From: Paenibacillus oenotherae
Lineage (GTDB): Bacteria > Bacillota > Bacilli > Paenibacillales > Paenibacillaceae
Reading direction: 5' to 3'
Assembly (NCBI RefSeq): GCF_019443105.1
Contig: NZ_JAHZIJ010000011.1
Span: forward strand, 1 to 64,000
Length of the DNA: 64,000 bases
Each line of letters begins with the position of its first letter. Position 1 is the first letter of the stretch. The position numbers and the translations under genes were made by a program. The notes beneath the pieces were generated by a model that did no database searches, had not been told where the DNA came from, and was given only the letters and a program-made list of their open reading frames with translations. This document shows, in pieces, positions 41,877 through 51,281 of the stretch.

Positions 41877-42953
41877 ATGAAAAGAACAACTCGGCTGGGT
41901 ATAACGGCGCTTGCTGCCGCGATGATGATCTCAGGCGCATCAAGTTTCGTTTATGGTGATTCAGATCAGGCTAAGGCTACTGTTGCGATCAATATGGATG
42001 GGGCCTCGGCAGTCAAGCTGAACTATCCGGTTGCAATTAATGGGGTGCTGTCGACAGAGACCGGCTACTTACATAAGGATGGCAAGACCGTTATGCTGCC
42101 GCTTCGCGCGCTTGTCGAAGCATTAGGGTACAAGATTGCGTGGAATGGGGAGACCAAGTCAGCGGAGCTGACCAGAGGCGCACAATGGACAAGTGTGAAA
42201 GTAGGAGAGGATCAGTATTCATTCGCCAAAATGCTGATCAAGCTTGGCATTGCCCCGCAATCCATCGGCGGCAAAGTGTATGTGCCGGAATCCTTCGCCT
42301 CCCAAGTGCTGCAAGCGGATGTAACGCGTGACGGCAAACAGGTGAATGTAGTGCAGGAGGAGAAAAAGACGATGACGACACAGGGGTTCGTGACCGGCAT
42401 AGCGATAAAGGACGGGAAGGGCCAGATCCATATTAATGGAGCCGGCACTGCCGGACTCGTGCTGAACGTCGACTCATCAACGAAGATTACCGATGAGGAC
42501 GGGAAGGAGCTGACTTGGGAATCCTTGCTTCTTGGCATGGATGTGGAGGCTGTTCACGCGATTTTCTCAACATTAAGCCTTCCTCCTCAAACACCGCTTT
42601 ATGAGTTGAAGGTTAAGACGAAGACTGCGGAGAAAGAGATTCTCGGTACAGCAGGGACGATTGAAGAAGTTATGACTGGCGATGACGGTACAATATCGGT
42701 ACTGATCAAAGGCGAAGGGCTGAGTGACCGTTCTCCGGCGGAAGTGAGGCTTAATCTGCTGCCAGAGACAATTGTTGCAGCAGCTGACGGTTCCAAGCTG
42801 GAAGCAGCTAAGCTGGTTAAAGGCTCTGCTGCAATAGGATTCTACAATCCAATGCTGACGAAGAGTCTGCCGCCGCAAGGGAATGCATGGAAAATCATTG
42901 TTATGCCGGATACGGAGACTTCGGAGATACCCGAAAATCCACCCGTCCGCTAA
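41877..42953 (+). CDS. Secreted stalk-domain (copper amine oxidase N-like) protein
   Basis: A 358-aa protein with a signal peptide (1-27, cut near VYGDS). A copper amine oxidase N-like stalk domain spans about residues 48-150 (KTVMLPLRALVEALGYKIAWN, GKVYVPESFASQVL), and a C-terminal beta-rich region follows that I cannot name. The stalk domain is a common cell-surface module in Paenibacillus and does not imply amine oxidase activity. AGGAGG precedes the ATG. Function unknown. Confidence 0.85.
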   Translation: MKRTTRLGITALAAAMMISGASSFVYGDSDQAKATVAINMDGASAVKLNYPVAINGVLSTETGYLHKDGKTVMLPLRALVEALGYKIAWNGETKSAELTRGAQWTSVKVGEDQYSFAKMLIKLGIAPQSIGGKVYVPESFASQVLQADVTRDGKQVNVVQEEKKTMTTQGFVTGIAIKDGKGQIHINGAGTAGLVLNVDSSTKITDEDGKELTWESLLLGMDVEAVHAIFSTLSLPPQTPLYELKVKTKTAEKEILGTAGTIEEVMTGDDGTISVLIKGEGLSDRSPAEVRLNLLPETIVAAADGSKLEAAKLVKGSAAIGFYNPMLTKSLPPQGNAWKIIVMPDTETSEIPENPPVR

Positions 42954-42979
42954 TGCACAGCAATAGACTGTAATTGGGC

Positions 42980-43025
42980 AGAGCAAAGTGCCGTAATCCT
43001 TTCATAAACGGCGCTTTGCTCTTTG
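42980..43025 (+). terminator. Intrinsic terminator
   Basis: AGAGCAAAG and CTTTGCTCT outer arms with inner GCCGT/ACGGC pairing, followed by TTG. Confidence 0.8.
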
Positions 43026-43130
43026 TTATCTTTATTGAACCTTGTCCAGAATTGCGCTAAGATGTAGGTACATTTTCATTCCTGCATTCATATTCTATTG
43101 AAGTTCTGACAAAACGATCAAGAAAGCGGT

Positions 43131-43946
43131 GTGTCTGTGCAACAACCGATCGCAATTCTGGATTCCGGCGTAGGCGGCTTAACCGTTGTCAAAGAAGTTA
43201 TGCGCCAGCTTCCACGTGAGAAAATTATTTACTTCGGCGATACGGCCCGCGCACCATATGGACCACGTCCAGCAGAAGAAGTAACCCGATTCACCCGGGA
43301 AATAGTGGACTACTTGATTCAATACCGGCCTAAAATGCTTGTCATCGCTTGCAATACAGCCACTGCAGTTGCGCTGGAGGACATTCGTTCCCGCGTTTCT
43401 ATTCCTGTCGTAGGCGTTATTCATCCGGGCGCACGTGCTGCCAATGGCCGCACGCAGAGAGGGATTATTGGTGTTATCGGCACAGAAGGCACGATCCGAA
43501 GCGGAGCATACGAGCAAGCATTAAAGCAGCTTTCACCATCAGTTGAAGTGATAAGCCTCGCTTGTCCAAGATTCGTCCCGCTCGTTGAACAGGGCAATTT
43601 CCGTTCTGACGAAACCTATGCAGCAGTAAGTGAATCGCTGGAATCGCTGAAGCAGCGCAAGCTGGACACGCTTATATTAGGATGTACACATTACCCCTTC
43701 CTTGCAGAGACTATCGCTGAGGTTATGGGCAAGGAGATCACGTTAATCAGCTCGGCTGATGAGACAGCCAGAGAGATCAGCACCATACTGTATGACCGCA
43801 ACCGGATGGCGAGAAGTGACGATCAGCCTGTACATCAATTTTTCTGCAGCGGCGAACCGCGCATGTTCAAGTCGATTACCCAGCAGTGGCTTGGCGAGCA
43901 GATCGAGCTGACACCGGTTGTCTGGCAGGTGCCCAATATTGTTTGA
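43131..43946 (+). CDS. racE: Glutamate racemase
   Basis: Makes D-glutamate for peptidoglycan. The 271-aa sequence has the full family set: DSGVGGLTVV (11-20), the catalytic Cys74 in ACNTATA and Cys185 in GCTHYP, and GDTARAPYG. The start is GTG 43131 or GTG 43137; neither has a strong ribosome site. Monocistronic, as suits an essential housekeeping gene. Confidence 0.96.
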   Translation: MSVQQPIAILDSGVGGLTVVKEVMRQLPREKIIYFGDTARAPYGPRPAEEVTRFTREIVDYLIQYRPKMLVIACNTATAVALEDIRSRVSIPVVGVIHPGARAANGRTQRGIIGVIGTEGTIRSGAYEQALKQLSPSVEVISLACPRFVPLVEQGNFRSDETYAAVSESLESLKQRKLDTLILGCTHYPFLAETIAEVMGKEITLISSADETAREISTILYDRNRMARSDDQPVHQFFCSGEPRMFKSITQQWLGEQIELTPVVWQVPNIV

Positions 43947-44403
43947 TAGCCCCAGGGAGCGGCTTGCAGCTGTTCCGAAACTCCTTTGTGGTAATTTCAA
44001 CTCCCACGGCGAAACATGCGAAGCGGCATTATTTATCTCGTTTCTGACCCCATAAAGGTAAAATGCCTGCCAGCGTGCAGGCATTTTACTTTCGTTTCCC
44101 CTTATCGGCCGATTCCCCCCTCCAAATCATGCATAATCGCAGGAATGTTACCATTATGGCATCTTGTAACCGAAATTCATGCTCATTCGCAGGCTTCTTA
44201 CTCTCCGTCACGCTGCCTTCAAACCACAGTTGGAAAAGGGGACAGGCTACGCTGGGAAGTCGGAAGATATGGGACAGCCTCAAGCTGTTCCTTTATCTAT
44301 TTGCTATCAGCTACAAAATGGAATGCCTCCCGTGACGTTCGCATAGCATGTGACATGAAGGAGAAGAAGGCAGGATTAGCGCCTGCTTAAAGGAGGTTGG
44401 CTC
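43947..44403. other. Intergenic region with palindromic repeats
   Basis: No gene is supported. It contains the repeat locus at 44058-44190. The remainder shows only the ribosome site AAGGAGG just before 44404. Confidence 0.6.
44058..44190. repeat. Palindromic CCTGC/GCAGG repeat array, locus 2
   Basis: One perfect hairpin (44058-44089): GTAAAATGCCTGC, six-base loop, GCAGGCATTTTAC. Two degenerate half copies follow, ending GCAGGAATG near 44139-44147 and CGCAGGCTTC near 44190, with CCGAAAT between them. Confidence 0.8.
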
Positions 44404-45618
44404 ATGCTCCCTTACGTCGTGCAGCCAGGCGATACGCTGCTGCGCATTGCCCGAAGGTTCGAGGTGAATGCGGCTTCTCTGACCGCGGCCAATCCGCGGA
44501 TATCTTCCGAATTACAGCTTATGCCTGGCTTGCTGCTATCTATACCGCTGCAAACGGTCGCGGTCTATTGCGTACAGCCAGGAGATACTGTCATTAGAGT
44601 GGCTGGAGCTTTCTCGGTGTCGATTCAAGCGCTTGTTGCCGCCAATCCCGGCGTGGACCCCAGGCAGCTTGTGCCGGGGCAGCTGCTGACTGTGCCTGCC
44701 GGCGGTTATCACCGCATCGTGGATGCAAGGGCGGAGTATGGACATAGGGAGCTCACAGCGGATATGGATGCGCTTCAGCGCGAATATCCATTTCTGACGA
44801 AGACGGTTATCGGACATAGCGTCATGGGGAAACCGATCTATTCGCTGCGGCTGGGAGAAGGAGCGCGCAAAGTTCATTTCAATGCTGCGATGCATGCCAA
44901 TGAGTGGATCACGGCGCCGCTGCTGATGACATTCGCGGAGGATGCCGCTCAAGCCTGCTCGCTGGGCGAGAAGCTGTGCGGAACGGACATGCGCACGCTT
45001 CTGAAGGAAGTGTCAGTCTGGTTCGTCCCGCTAGTCAACCCGGACGGTGTCGAGCTGGCGCAGGAGGGACTGCGCCGCGATCATCCCCATTATCAAGCGC
45101 TGCTTCAGATGAACCGCCAATCATCCCGTTTCGTCAAGTGGAAGGCCAATGTGCGGGGGGTCGATCTGAATGATCAATTCCCTGCTTTCTGGGAAGAGGA
45201 AGTGGAGCGCAGAGCGGCAACTGGACCGGGCCCGAGGGACTATCCCGGCGAAGCGCCATTGACAGAACCGGAGGCGCTGGCATTGGCGGAGCTAACGCAG
45301 AGGGAGCAGTTTGATCTTGTTGTGGCGCTTCATACGCAGGGTCAGGAGATCTACTGGAACTATCGAGGTTATGAGCCGCCGGAGTCGGAACGCATTGCTT
45401 ATAAGCTGGCGAAGGTGAGCGGCTACAAGCCGATCAAGCTGCGCGGCAGCGATGCCGGATATAAAGATTGGTTCATTCATGATTATCGCAAGCCGGGATT
45501 TACGGTCGAGGTCGGCAATGGATGCAATCCGCTGCCCGTGGAGTCATTCCCTGATCTGTATGATGAGGTGTGTCCACTGCTTATCGCTGCTATGGAGTCG
45601 GCTGCGAATCGGAAATGA
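44404..45618 (+). CDS. LysM-containing M14 peptidase (gamma-D-glutamyl-diamino-acid endopeptidase type)
   Basis: A 404-aa protein with two LysM peptidoglycan-binding modules (about 3-47 and 54-98) and a zinc carboxypeptidase (M14) domain. Zinc ligands are His164 and Glu167 (HANEW) and the His in LHTQGQ near residue 310; the catalytic Glu is in GFTVEVGNG near 377. This matches endopeptidase I of Bacillus sphaericus and YqgT, which cleave gamma-D-Glu-diaminopimelate bonds in cell-wall peptides, often during sporulation or germination. There is no signal peptide. AAGGAGG precedes the ATG. Confidence 0.9.
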   Translation: MLPYVVQPGDTLLRIARRFEVNAASLTAANPRISSELQLMPGLLLSIPLQTVAVYCVQPGDTVIRVAGAFSVSIQALVAANPGVDPRQLVPGQLLTVPAGGYHRIVDARAEYGHRELTADMDALQREYPFLTKTVIGHSVMGKPIYSLRLGEGARKVHFNAAMHANEWITAPLLMTFAEDAAQACSLGEKLCGTDMRTLLKEVSVWFVPLVNPDGVELAQEGLRRDHPHYQALLQMNRQSSRFVKWKANVRGVDLNDQFPAFWEEEVERRAATGPGPRDYPGEAPLTEPEALALAELTQREQFDLVVALHTQGQEIYWNYRGYEPPESERIAYKLAKVSGYKPIKLRGSDAGYKDWFIHDYRKPGFTVEVGNGCNPLPVESFPDLYDEVCPLLIAAMESAANRK

Positions 45619-45652
45619 AAAGCCGCCGCGGCTGCTGTCTATAATCGGATGA

Positions 45653-45695
45653 GCCGTTCCGATGTCCCAATAAGGACATTGGAACGGTTCTTTGT
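45653..45695 (+). terminator. Intrinsic terminator of the M14 peptidase gene
   Basis: GCCGTTCC-GATGTCC and GGACAT-GGAACGG arms with a short loop, followed by TTCTTTG. Confidence 0.85.
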
Positions 45696-45760
45696 TTATA
45701 TGAGAGGCAAGAGCGCCAGAGGCGCCGCTATGCTATAATGGGGAAAAGGAGGCTGCCACC

Positions 45761-46003
45761 ATGCGCAAACTATTGTCTCTTCGCCATTGGCGTCATGTGT
45801 TTGTACGAATCTTTCGTTTGCTGGCCGCAAGAGAAGTCCGCTTATTGGACAAGCTTCTTTATGTGGTTCCGGTTATTCTTTATTGGGTGATGCCCGATCT
45901 GCTTCCTTTTCTTCCAATTGATGATATTGCCTTTACGATGATTGTGGCTGAGTGGTATACAAGGTATATGGAACGCAAGTATGCAGGGAGAATCCGACAA
46001 TAA
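45761..46003 (+). CDS. Small membrane protein, possibly DUF1232-like
   Basis: An 80-aa basic protein with one central hydrophobic stretch (LLYVVPVILYWVMPDLLPFLPIDD). The Pro-Asp-x-x-Pro pattern recalls the DUF1232/YkvA family, but the match is too short to be sure. AAAAGGAGG lies ten bases before the ATG. It precedes the HesB-like and YuzB genes on the same strand. Function unknown. Confidence 0.65.
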   Translation: MRKLLSLRHWRHVFVRIFRLLAAREVRLLDKLLYVVPVILYWVMPDLLPFLPIDDIAFTMIVAEWYTRYMERKYAGRIRQ

Positions 46004-46107
46004 CAGGTTGAACATTGCGGGTTGTTTCTTTACAATAGGAAGGACAGATGAAGAGGGACAGGCTGCCGTATAGGGCAAGCTTGACATGAAGGAGATGGAA
46101 TACGATT

Positions 46108-46410
46108 ATGAATTGCAAAATAACCCGCAATGCAGCGAAGATCCTCCGCCAGGAGCTGGACAAGGCTGAGAATGAAGGCAAGCTGCTGCGTATTTATGTC
46201 ACCCATTCGCATGGAGATCATGCGCACTATGGTATGCGTTTGGATGATGCAGGGGCTAACGATGAGGTGATCGAGACCGATAAGGGCATCACCGTCGTGC
46301 TGGAGCAAGGCGTTGATCTGCTGGACGGGGTCAAGATTGATTATCACTACTTGCCCAAGGAAGGCTTCGTCATATCGAATCCGACCAAAGGCAACCACGG
46401 CGATCACTAA
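46108..46410 (+). CDS. HesB/IscA-like iron-sulfur family protein
   Basis: A 100-aa protein of the A-type Fe-S biogenesis superfamily (PF01521-like): MNCKITRNAAKILRQEL at the start and a central beta-rich core, ending ISNPTKGNHGDH. The three cysteines of true A-type carriers are absent; instead there are His-rich motifs HSHGDHAHYG and NHGDH. So it is a His variant of the fold, and cluster carriage is unproven. AAGGAGATGG precedes the ATG. Confidence 0.78.
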   Translation: MNCKITRNAAKILRQELDKAENEGKLLRIYVTHSHGDHAHYGMRLDDAGANDEVIETDKGITVVLEQGVDLLDGVKIDYHYLPKEGFVISNPTKGNHGDH

Positions 46411-46452
46411 TCGGCGAGGGGCGGCAAGGAAAGTGGAGCGGGGAGACTGACG

Positions 46453-46677
46453 ATGGCTAACGATATCCGAATATGTGACAAATGCAAGCATACACGAATC
46501 AAGACGATGCTGCCCAAGCTGGAGAAGATGGCGCCGGGCACGGAAATCCGCGTAGGCTGCAAGTCATACTGCGGGCCATGCTCGCGTTTTGCATTTATAT
46601 TCATCAATGGACGCTATGTAACTGCGCCTACAGAGGATGAAGTGATAGAGAAGGCACGCAAATATGTAAAGAAATAA
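46453..46677 (+). CDS. YuzB family protein (DUF1450)
   Basis: A 74-aa protein with two Cys pairs, CDKCKH (8-11 region) and CKSYCGPCSRF, as in the DUF1450/YuzB family. The cysteines may bind zinc or a Fe-S cluster. It lies next to the HesB-like gene on the same strand, as related genes do in the yut-yuz region of B. subtilis. Function unknown. Confidence 0.88.
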   Translation: MANDIRICDKCKHTRIKTMLPKLEKMAPGTEIRVGCKSYCGPCSRFAFIFINGRYVTAPTEDEVIEKARKYVKK

Positions 46678-46681
46678 TAGA

Positions 46682-46718
46682 AACCCGCTCCGGCATTGTT
46701 TGCTGGGGCGGGTTCTTT
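46682..46718. terminator. Intrinsic terminator
   Basis: AACCCGC and GCGGGTT arms with inner GCA/TGC, followed by CTTTC. It lies between YuzB and the convergent LTA synthase gene. Confidence 0.75.
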
Positions 46719-46777
46719 CTATGCTTTGCCTATACTAGAGGCGATGCCAGAATAAGAAGTGTCCGCGCGTGTCCACG

Positions 46778-48760
46778 CTACTCCTTCTCCCGAAACGCTT
46801 TAATCAGATCATTCTCGACAACAAGATCGGAGGTGACAAGCTCCTTGCGGGCATCGGCAGCTCCCTCTGTACAGAGGCTGCGATCCTGCGGCGTGCCGCT
46901 TGCCGCATCGAGACATTGGCTATGCTCGGGCAAGCCGTCTTCCGCCGGAATATAGAACACTTTTCCGTCTGTGTAAGCACCGTTGCGAAGCACCATCGTT
47001 TTGCCTTCCAGCGGCTTGTCCAGCACAAGCGGTGTGCCAATCATATACTTGTCAGCGGTTGATATGCCTAGCAAATGCAGTATTGTAGGCGTCAAATCTA
47101 GCTGTCCGCCCGGCTCCTCATATCGTCCTGCTTTGTCCCCATCCGGAAGATGAACCAATAATGGCACCTGCTTCAGAATCTTCAGCCGATCCAGGTCGCT
47201 AAGCGGCTTGCCGAGGAACTTCTCGAAAGGCTCCCAATCCCGTATGGAATTGTCATGATCCCCGTAGAACAGCAGGATGGATTCATCCCACAGCCCTTCG
47301 GCCTTCAATCGGTCTACCATATGCCCGAACGCAGTATCGACATAATGAATCGACTGCAGGTAATCACCAAACATCGTTCCCTTATATTCGCCGAGGTCGA
47401 GAGTTTGATAGCTTTCCGGCAGCGCATAGGGGTGGTGGCTGGACAATGTAATCAAGAAGGAGTAGAAAGGCTGCTTCTGCTTCGCAATCTCGTCGATCGA
47501 TTGCCTGAAGAACGAGTCATCGCCAAGCGACCAGCCGAGCGGTTCGTCTATCGTATAGTTCTTCTTATTGAAAAAGGTATCATATTTCATATTATGATAC
47601 ATGGCATTCCGGTTCCAGAACCCGCCATCATAGGCATGATAGACGGAAGTGCTGTAGCCGCTATCCTTCAGCACCGAGGGAAGGCTGTCGAATTGATGCT
47701 GGGCATAGCGGATGAACACCGATCCGGTAGGCAGCGGTTGAAGCGAAATATTGGCGGCCAGATCAGCATCCGATGTCCGTCCTTGTGACGTCTGATGATA
47801 GAAATTGCTGAAATACATGCTCTCTTCAAGCACTTTGTTCATATTGGGCGTGACCTCTACGCCGTTCAGCGATTGGCCGATTACGAAGTTCTGGAAGGCT
47901 TCCGCCTGAATCATAATGACGTTCTTGCCCTTATACTTGCCGAACATGCCATCGGATTGAAGACCTTCCCGCAGGCTTCCGCGCTCGGCAAACCATTGCT
48001 TCGCAGCATCGATCTGCTCTGGCGGAACCGTCTTGTCATCGAACCAATGCTGATTCGCATAACGGTAAATATCATATCCGTGAAACCCGATTACACCTGT
48101 TACATTGTAGAGCGACAGATTCCACCAGTTGCCGACGAACAGTCCTTGCGCCCATGTCCGCTTGGCAATGTTCACGGGAACGAATACGAGCGTCAGACCC
48201 GTTGCAAAAACGATCAGGCTAATAGAGAAGCGCAGCAGTATCCGCCGCCACCGTTTCTGCTTGACGAAGGAGAGTGTCGCCCGAGGCTCTCTTCTGCGGA
48301 ACAGAACGTAGAGAGCAATGGGAATTATAAAGAGCCAGTCTATGAAAAACCAAATATCAATCCAAAAAAGCAGAGACCCGATACTATCGCCAAGCGAGCT
48401 TACTTGCCCTGCTTGTGTTAATACCGGTACAGAGATCAGATCCTGAAAATATCGGAAATATACAAGATCGGCATAAATAATGGCTGTCAGCAGTACATTC
48501 AACAGAGCAAGCGCGGCAATTCGGCCGCGAAGCGGCAGCCACAATGTCCAGAAGGACACAAGCGCCAGCGCCCCGAGTCCGGTAAAGACATCATCCACGC
48601 TCATCGCCATATTGGGAACATGAATGAAACGGTCGAACATGACAAGCTTCAACATCATTAGTACGAAAAAAAGCAGCAGATCAACACCCTTCAGCCGTTT
48701 AGCAGCATCAATGGAACCGGCTGCGCCACGCTGAGCGGCTTTTAGAAACGTTCCTATCAT
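46778..48760 (-). CDS. Lipoteichoic acid synthase family protein (LtaS-like)
   Basis: Polymerises glycerol phosphate from phosphatidylglycerol onto a glycolipid anchor, outside the membrane. The 660-aa sequence has five membrane helices (about 26-195) and an extracellular sulfatase-fold domain (from about 270). The catalytic Thr329 is in QGRTSDAD, equivalent to Thr300 of S. aureus LtaS, with Glu287 and YGDHDNS supplying manganese ligands. A typical promoter lies upstream. The gene may be LtaS or one of its paralogues (YfnI, YqgS or YvgJ types). Confidence 0.93.
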   Translation of the reverse strand: MIGTFLKAAQRGAAGSIDAAKRLKGVDLLLFFVLMMLKLVMFDRFIHVPNMAMSVDDVFTGLGALALVSFWTLWLPLRGRIAALALLNVLLTAIIYADLVYFRYFQDLISVPVLTQAGQVSSLGDSIGSLLFWIDIWFFIDWLFIIPIALYVLFRRREPRATLSFVKQKRWRRILLRFSISLIVFATGLTLVFVPVNIAKRTWAQGLFVGNWWNLSLYNVTGVIGFHGYDIYRYANQHWFDDKTVPPEQIDAAKQWFAERGSLREGLQSDGMFGKYKGKNVIMIQAEAFQNFVIGQSLNGVEVTPNMNKVLEESMYFSNFYHQTSQGRTSDADLAANISLQPLPTGSVFIRYAQHQFDSLPSVLKDSGYSTSVYHAYDGGFWNRNAMYHNMKYDTFFNKKNYTIDEPLGWSLGDDSFFRQSIDEIAKQKQPFYSFLITLSSHHPYALPESYQTLDLGEYKGTMFGDYLQSIHYVDTAFGHMVDRLKAEGLWDESILLFYGDHDNSIRDWEPFEKFLGKPLSDLDRLKILKQVPLLVHLPDGDKAGRYEEPGGQLDLTPTILHLLGISTADKYMIGTPLVLDKPLEGKTMVLRNGAYTDGKVFYIPAEDGLPEHSQCLDAASGTPQDRSLCTEGAADARKELVTSDLVVENDLIKAFREKE

Positions 48761-48811
48761 TGTAGAGGAATTCCTTTCATTTTTTACAATTCATTCATAA
48801 TATCTTCTCTC

Positions 48812-48839
48812 ATTATAGTACAGTTCGCATTCAATTCAA
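48812..48839 (-). promoter_or_regulatory. Promoter of the LTA synthase gene
   Basis: On the minus strand TTGAAT (48839-48834), a 16-base spacer and TATAAT (48817-48812), about 50 bases before the start codon. Confidence 0.65.
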
Positions 48840-48851
48840 GCTACCGGAACG

Positions 48852-49997
48852 TTATTCCTGGCTGCGAAATGGAGGAAGAGGCCCGAAAAATTGGTAAAGG
48901 GCGCATTCAATCCGGCCGTTATATAATTTGCGCTTCTTATCCGCCGGGCGTCCGAGATAGTGTTCGAAAGATTTGGCAGGACTGAGTGCAAAGAAGGACC
49001 AGGTCGGCAGCGTTGCCGCAGTGAAGCCAAGCTGGCGAATCGCTTTCTCCGCCTCTTCATCGTCGCCCAGACGGGTGCCGTAAGGCGGATTCGTAATGAT
49101 GCAGCCATAATCTCCCTCAGGCTTTGCTTTCGTTACGGGCAATACGCTGAGCTTGATCTCCTGCCCCAAGCCTGCTTTCTTGATGGCAGCCTGGGCCACT
49201 TCAATCGCGGACGGATCGATATCCGAGCCGGAGATCATCAGCGGGAAGTCATCCTTCACGGAATCGTAAGCCTCGTCGCGTGCATCATCCCACAGCCGCT
49301 GCGGAATGACGGGCCAGCCTTCGCTATTGAATGTGCGGCGCAGTCCAGGTGCTATATTCCAGCCGATCAGAGCGGCTTCGATGGGAATGGTGCCAGAGCC
49401 GCAGAACGGATCATACAGCGGCCGTTCCGGACGCCAGCGGCTGAGCAGCACCAGAGCTGCTGCCATCGTTTCCTTCAGCGGCGCTTCGGTCACGAGCTTG
49501 CGGTAACCTCTTTTGTGAAGGCCGGGTCCAGTCGTATCCAGCGTAATGAGCGCCATATCGTTCAGCAGCGCCACTTCAATCACATATCTGGCGCCGTCCT
49601 CGTGGAACCATTCCGTCCCGTAGGCCGCCTTCATTTTCTCAACTACAGCTTTCTTCACAATGCTCTGGCATGCGGGCACACTGGAGAGCTGCGATTTATG
49701 AGAGCGCCCCTCGACAGGGAATTCGCCGTCCTCCGGTATCCAATGAGACCAGTCCAGCGCCTTGGTTCCTTCGAATAATTCATCGAATGTACGTGCAGGG
49801 AACTCCGCCATCTTCACCAAGACGCGGTCTGAAGTGCGCAGCCATAGATTCGTCCTGCATATGTCGGCATAATCGCCGGAGAAAGTAACACGCCCATTCC
49901 CGACCTGCATATCACTATAGCCGAGATCCTTCAATTCACGCGCAACGATGGCTTCCAAGCCCATTGGCGCTGTTGCAATTAACTGTAATTTACCCAT
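48852..49997 (-). CDS. THUMP-domain class I RNA methyltransferase
   Basis: A 381-aa protein with an N-terminal THUMP RNA-binding domain (about 45-160) and a Rossmann methyltransferase core. Motif I is DPFCGSGTIPIEAAL, and the catalytic NPPYG marks a base-amino (N2-guanine) methyltransferase, as in RlmL and the YpsC group. The target is probably 23S rRNA; the exact base is inferred. Start ATG 49997. The stop lies 92 bases before the LTA synthase gene on the same strand. Confidence 0.92.
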   Translation of the reverse strand: MGKLQLIATAPMGLEAIVARELKDLGYSDMQVGNGRVTFSGDYADICRTNLWLRTSDRVLVKMAEFPARTFDELFEGTKALDWSHWIPEDGEFPVEGRSHKSQLSSVPACQSIVKKAVVEKMKAAYGTEWFHEDGARYVIEVALLNDMALITLDTTGPGLHKRGYRKLVTEAPLKETMAAALVLLSRWRPERPLYDPFCGSGTIPIEAALIGWNIAPGLRRTFNSEGWPVIPQRLWDDARDEAYDSVKDDFPLMISGSDIDPSAIEVAQAAIKKAGLGQEIKLSVLPVTKAKPEGDYGCIITNPPYGTRLGDDEEAEKAIRQLGFTAATLPTWSFFALSPAKSFEHYLGRPADKKRKLYNGRIECALYQFFGPLPPFRSQE

Positions 49998-50113
49998 ACA
50001 TATTCACTCACTTTCGAGCAGCTCCGGTTGTGTCCGGTCTCGCAAAATCATACAATCAAGTATAGGACAAACAGTGGTTTAATTACAAACCGTAATTACG
50101 GAGGCAGATTGAG

Positions 50114-50740
50114 ATGACAACAGAACAATATGTAGAGCAGCTACTTGGCGAGGATGCCGATTTGGAACGAGTGAAGAAATCGATCAGCGAGCATGGGATG
50201 CCGGAGATATCGGTCGCCCCGGGCTACGGGAGGCTGCTGTCGATGCTGGTGACAATGTCAGGCGCGAAGCATGTGCTCGAAATCGGCGCATTAGGCGGCT
50301 ACAGCGGAATTTGTCTCATGCGGGGATTGCCGGAGGACGGCAGGCTGACCTCGCTGGAGATCAAGGCCCAATTCGCCGATGTGGCATGGACGAACCTGAA
50401 AGCGGCCGGATATGGGGAGCGTGTGGATTACATTATTGGCGATGCCAAGGCCAGCCTGTCTATACTAGCGGATAAGGGGCGCAAGTTTGACTTCTTCTTT
50501 ATAGATGCTGACAAAGAGAATTACCCTGTCTATCTGGAGTGGGCGATACAGCTTGCCAATCCGGGTGCAGTCATTATCGGAGATAACGCGCTTCTGCATG
50601 GCAGAACGATTGATCCTGCCAAGAATGGCCCTTCTGTCCTGGCGATGCGGCGATTTAATGAGCTGATGCTGCGGGATGAACGATTGACGGGGACGCTGCT
50701 GCCCGCCTATGACGGACTTACTATTGCTACTGTGAAATAA
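50114..50740 (+). CDS. SAM-dependent O-methyltransferase (YrrM-like)
   Basis: A 208-aa class I methyltransferase of the caffeoyl-CoA/catechol type: HVLEIGALGGYSG is motif I and DFFFIDADKENYPVYLEWA holds the metal-binding Asp. Such enzymes methylate small hydroxylated molecules or tRNA wobble uridines (TrmR/YrrM methylates 5-hydroxyuridine in tRNA of B. subtilis). Whether this is the TrmR orthologue cannot be decided here. AGGCAGATTGAG precedes the ATG. Confidence 0.9.
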   Translation: MTTEQYVEQLLGEDADLERVKKSISEHGMPEISVAPGYGRLLSMLVTMSGAKHVLEIGALGGYSGICLMRGLPEDGRLTSLEIKAQFADVAWTNLKAAGYGERVDYIIGDAKASLSILADKGRKFDFFFIDADKENYPVYLEWAIQLANPGAVIIGDNALLHGRTIDPAKNGPSVLAMRRFNELMLRDERLTGTLLPAYDGLTIATVK

Positions 50741-50752
50741 CGGGCATGCAGC

Positions 50753-50815
50753 TATGAGAGAGTGGTACTTTGAGAGGGATACTTTGAGAGAGAGGACACT
50801 ATGAGAGAGGACATA
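50753..50815. repeat. Degenerate direct repeats between two genes
   Basis: Four imperfect copies of a CTATGAGAGAG / CTTTGAGAGAG motif at intervals of about 15-20 bases, between the O-methyltransferase and DUF2809 genes. Confidence 0.7.
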
Positions 50816-50820
50816 CCGTC

Positions 50821-51225
50821 ATGTTGAGAGCCAGATTAGGCTACTTCATTATGGTCATCGTCGTTATTGTGCTTGGCTTGAGCAGCAGAGCCTTTGCAGA
50901 TGAACTGCCCGCATTTATTGCTGATCATTTTGGCGATGCATTGTGGGCGGGGATGATTTATTTTGCTATACGCATAGTATTTATAAATCGGACATTAGGG
51001 ATGGCCGCCGGACTTGGCGTCATGTTGTGCTTCGGAATTGAATTCAGCCAGCTCTATCAGGCCGACTGGATCAACGACATTCGAGCGACGACCCTCGGTG
51101 CACTTATACTCGGCAAAGGCTACCTGACCATGGATTTAATTAGATATAGCGTCGGCATTCTCGTTTCCTGCCTGGTGGATCGTTACGGCTTTCTCCCCTT
51201 GCATAAGAAATGGGCGGCACAATAG
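50821..51225 (+). CDS. DUF2809 membrane protein
   Basis: A 134-aa protein with four hydrophobic segments and the DUF2809 pattern: ARLGYFIMVIVVIVLGLSSR at the start and IEFSQLYQADWINDIRATTLG in the middle. Function unknown. It precedes a convergent MFS gene; the gap has a G+C-rich hairpin (GCCGG/CCGGC) without a T-tract. Confidence 0.82.
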   Translation: MLRARLGYFIMVIVVIVLGLSSRAFADELPAFIADHFGDALWAGMIYFAIRIVFINRTLGMAAGLGVMLCFGIEFSQLYQADWINDIRATTLGALILGKGYLTMDLIRYSVGILVSCLVDRYGFLPLHKKWAAQ

Positions 51226-51281
51226 TGCAGCATCCTTGCCGGGCGGGCCCTCAACCGTTCGGCTGAGAACCGGCACTAGAT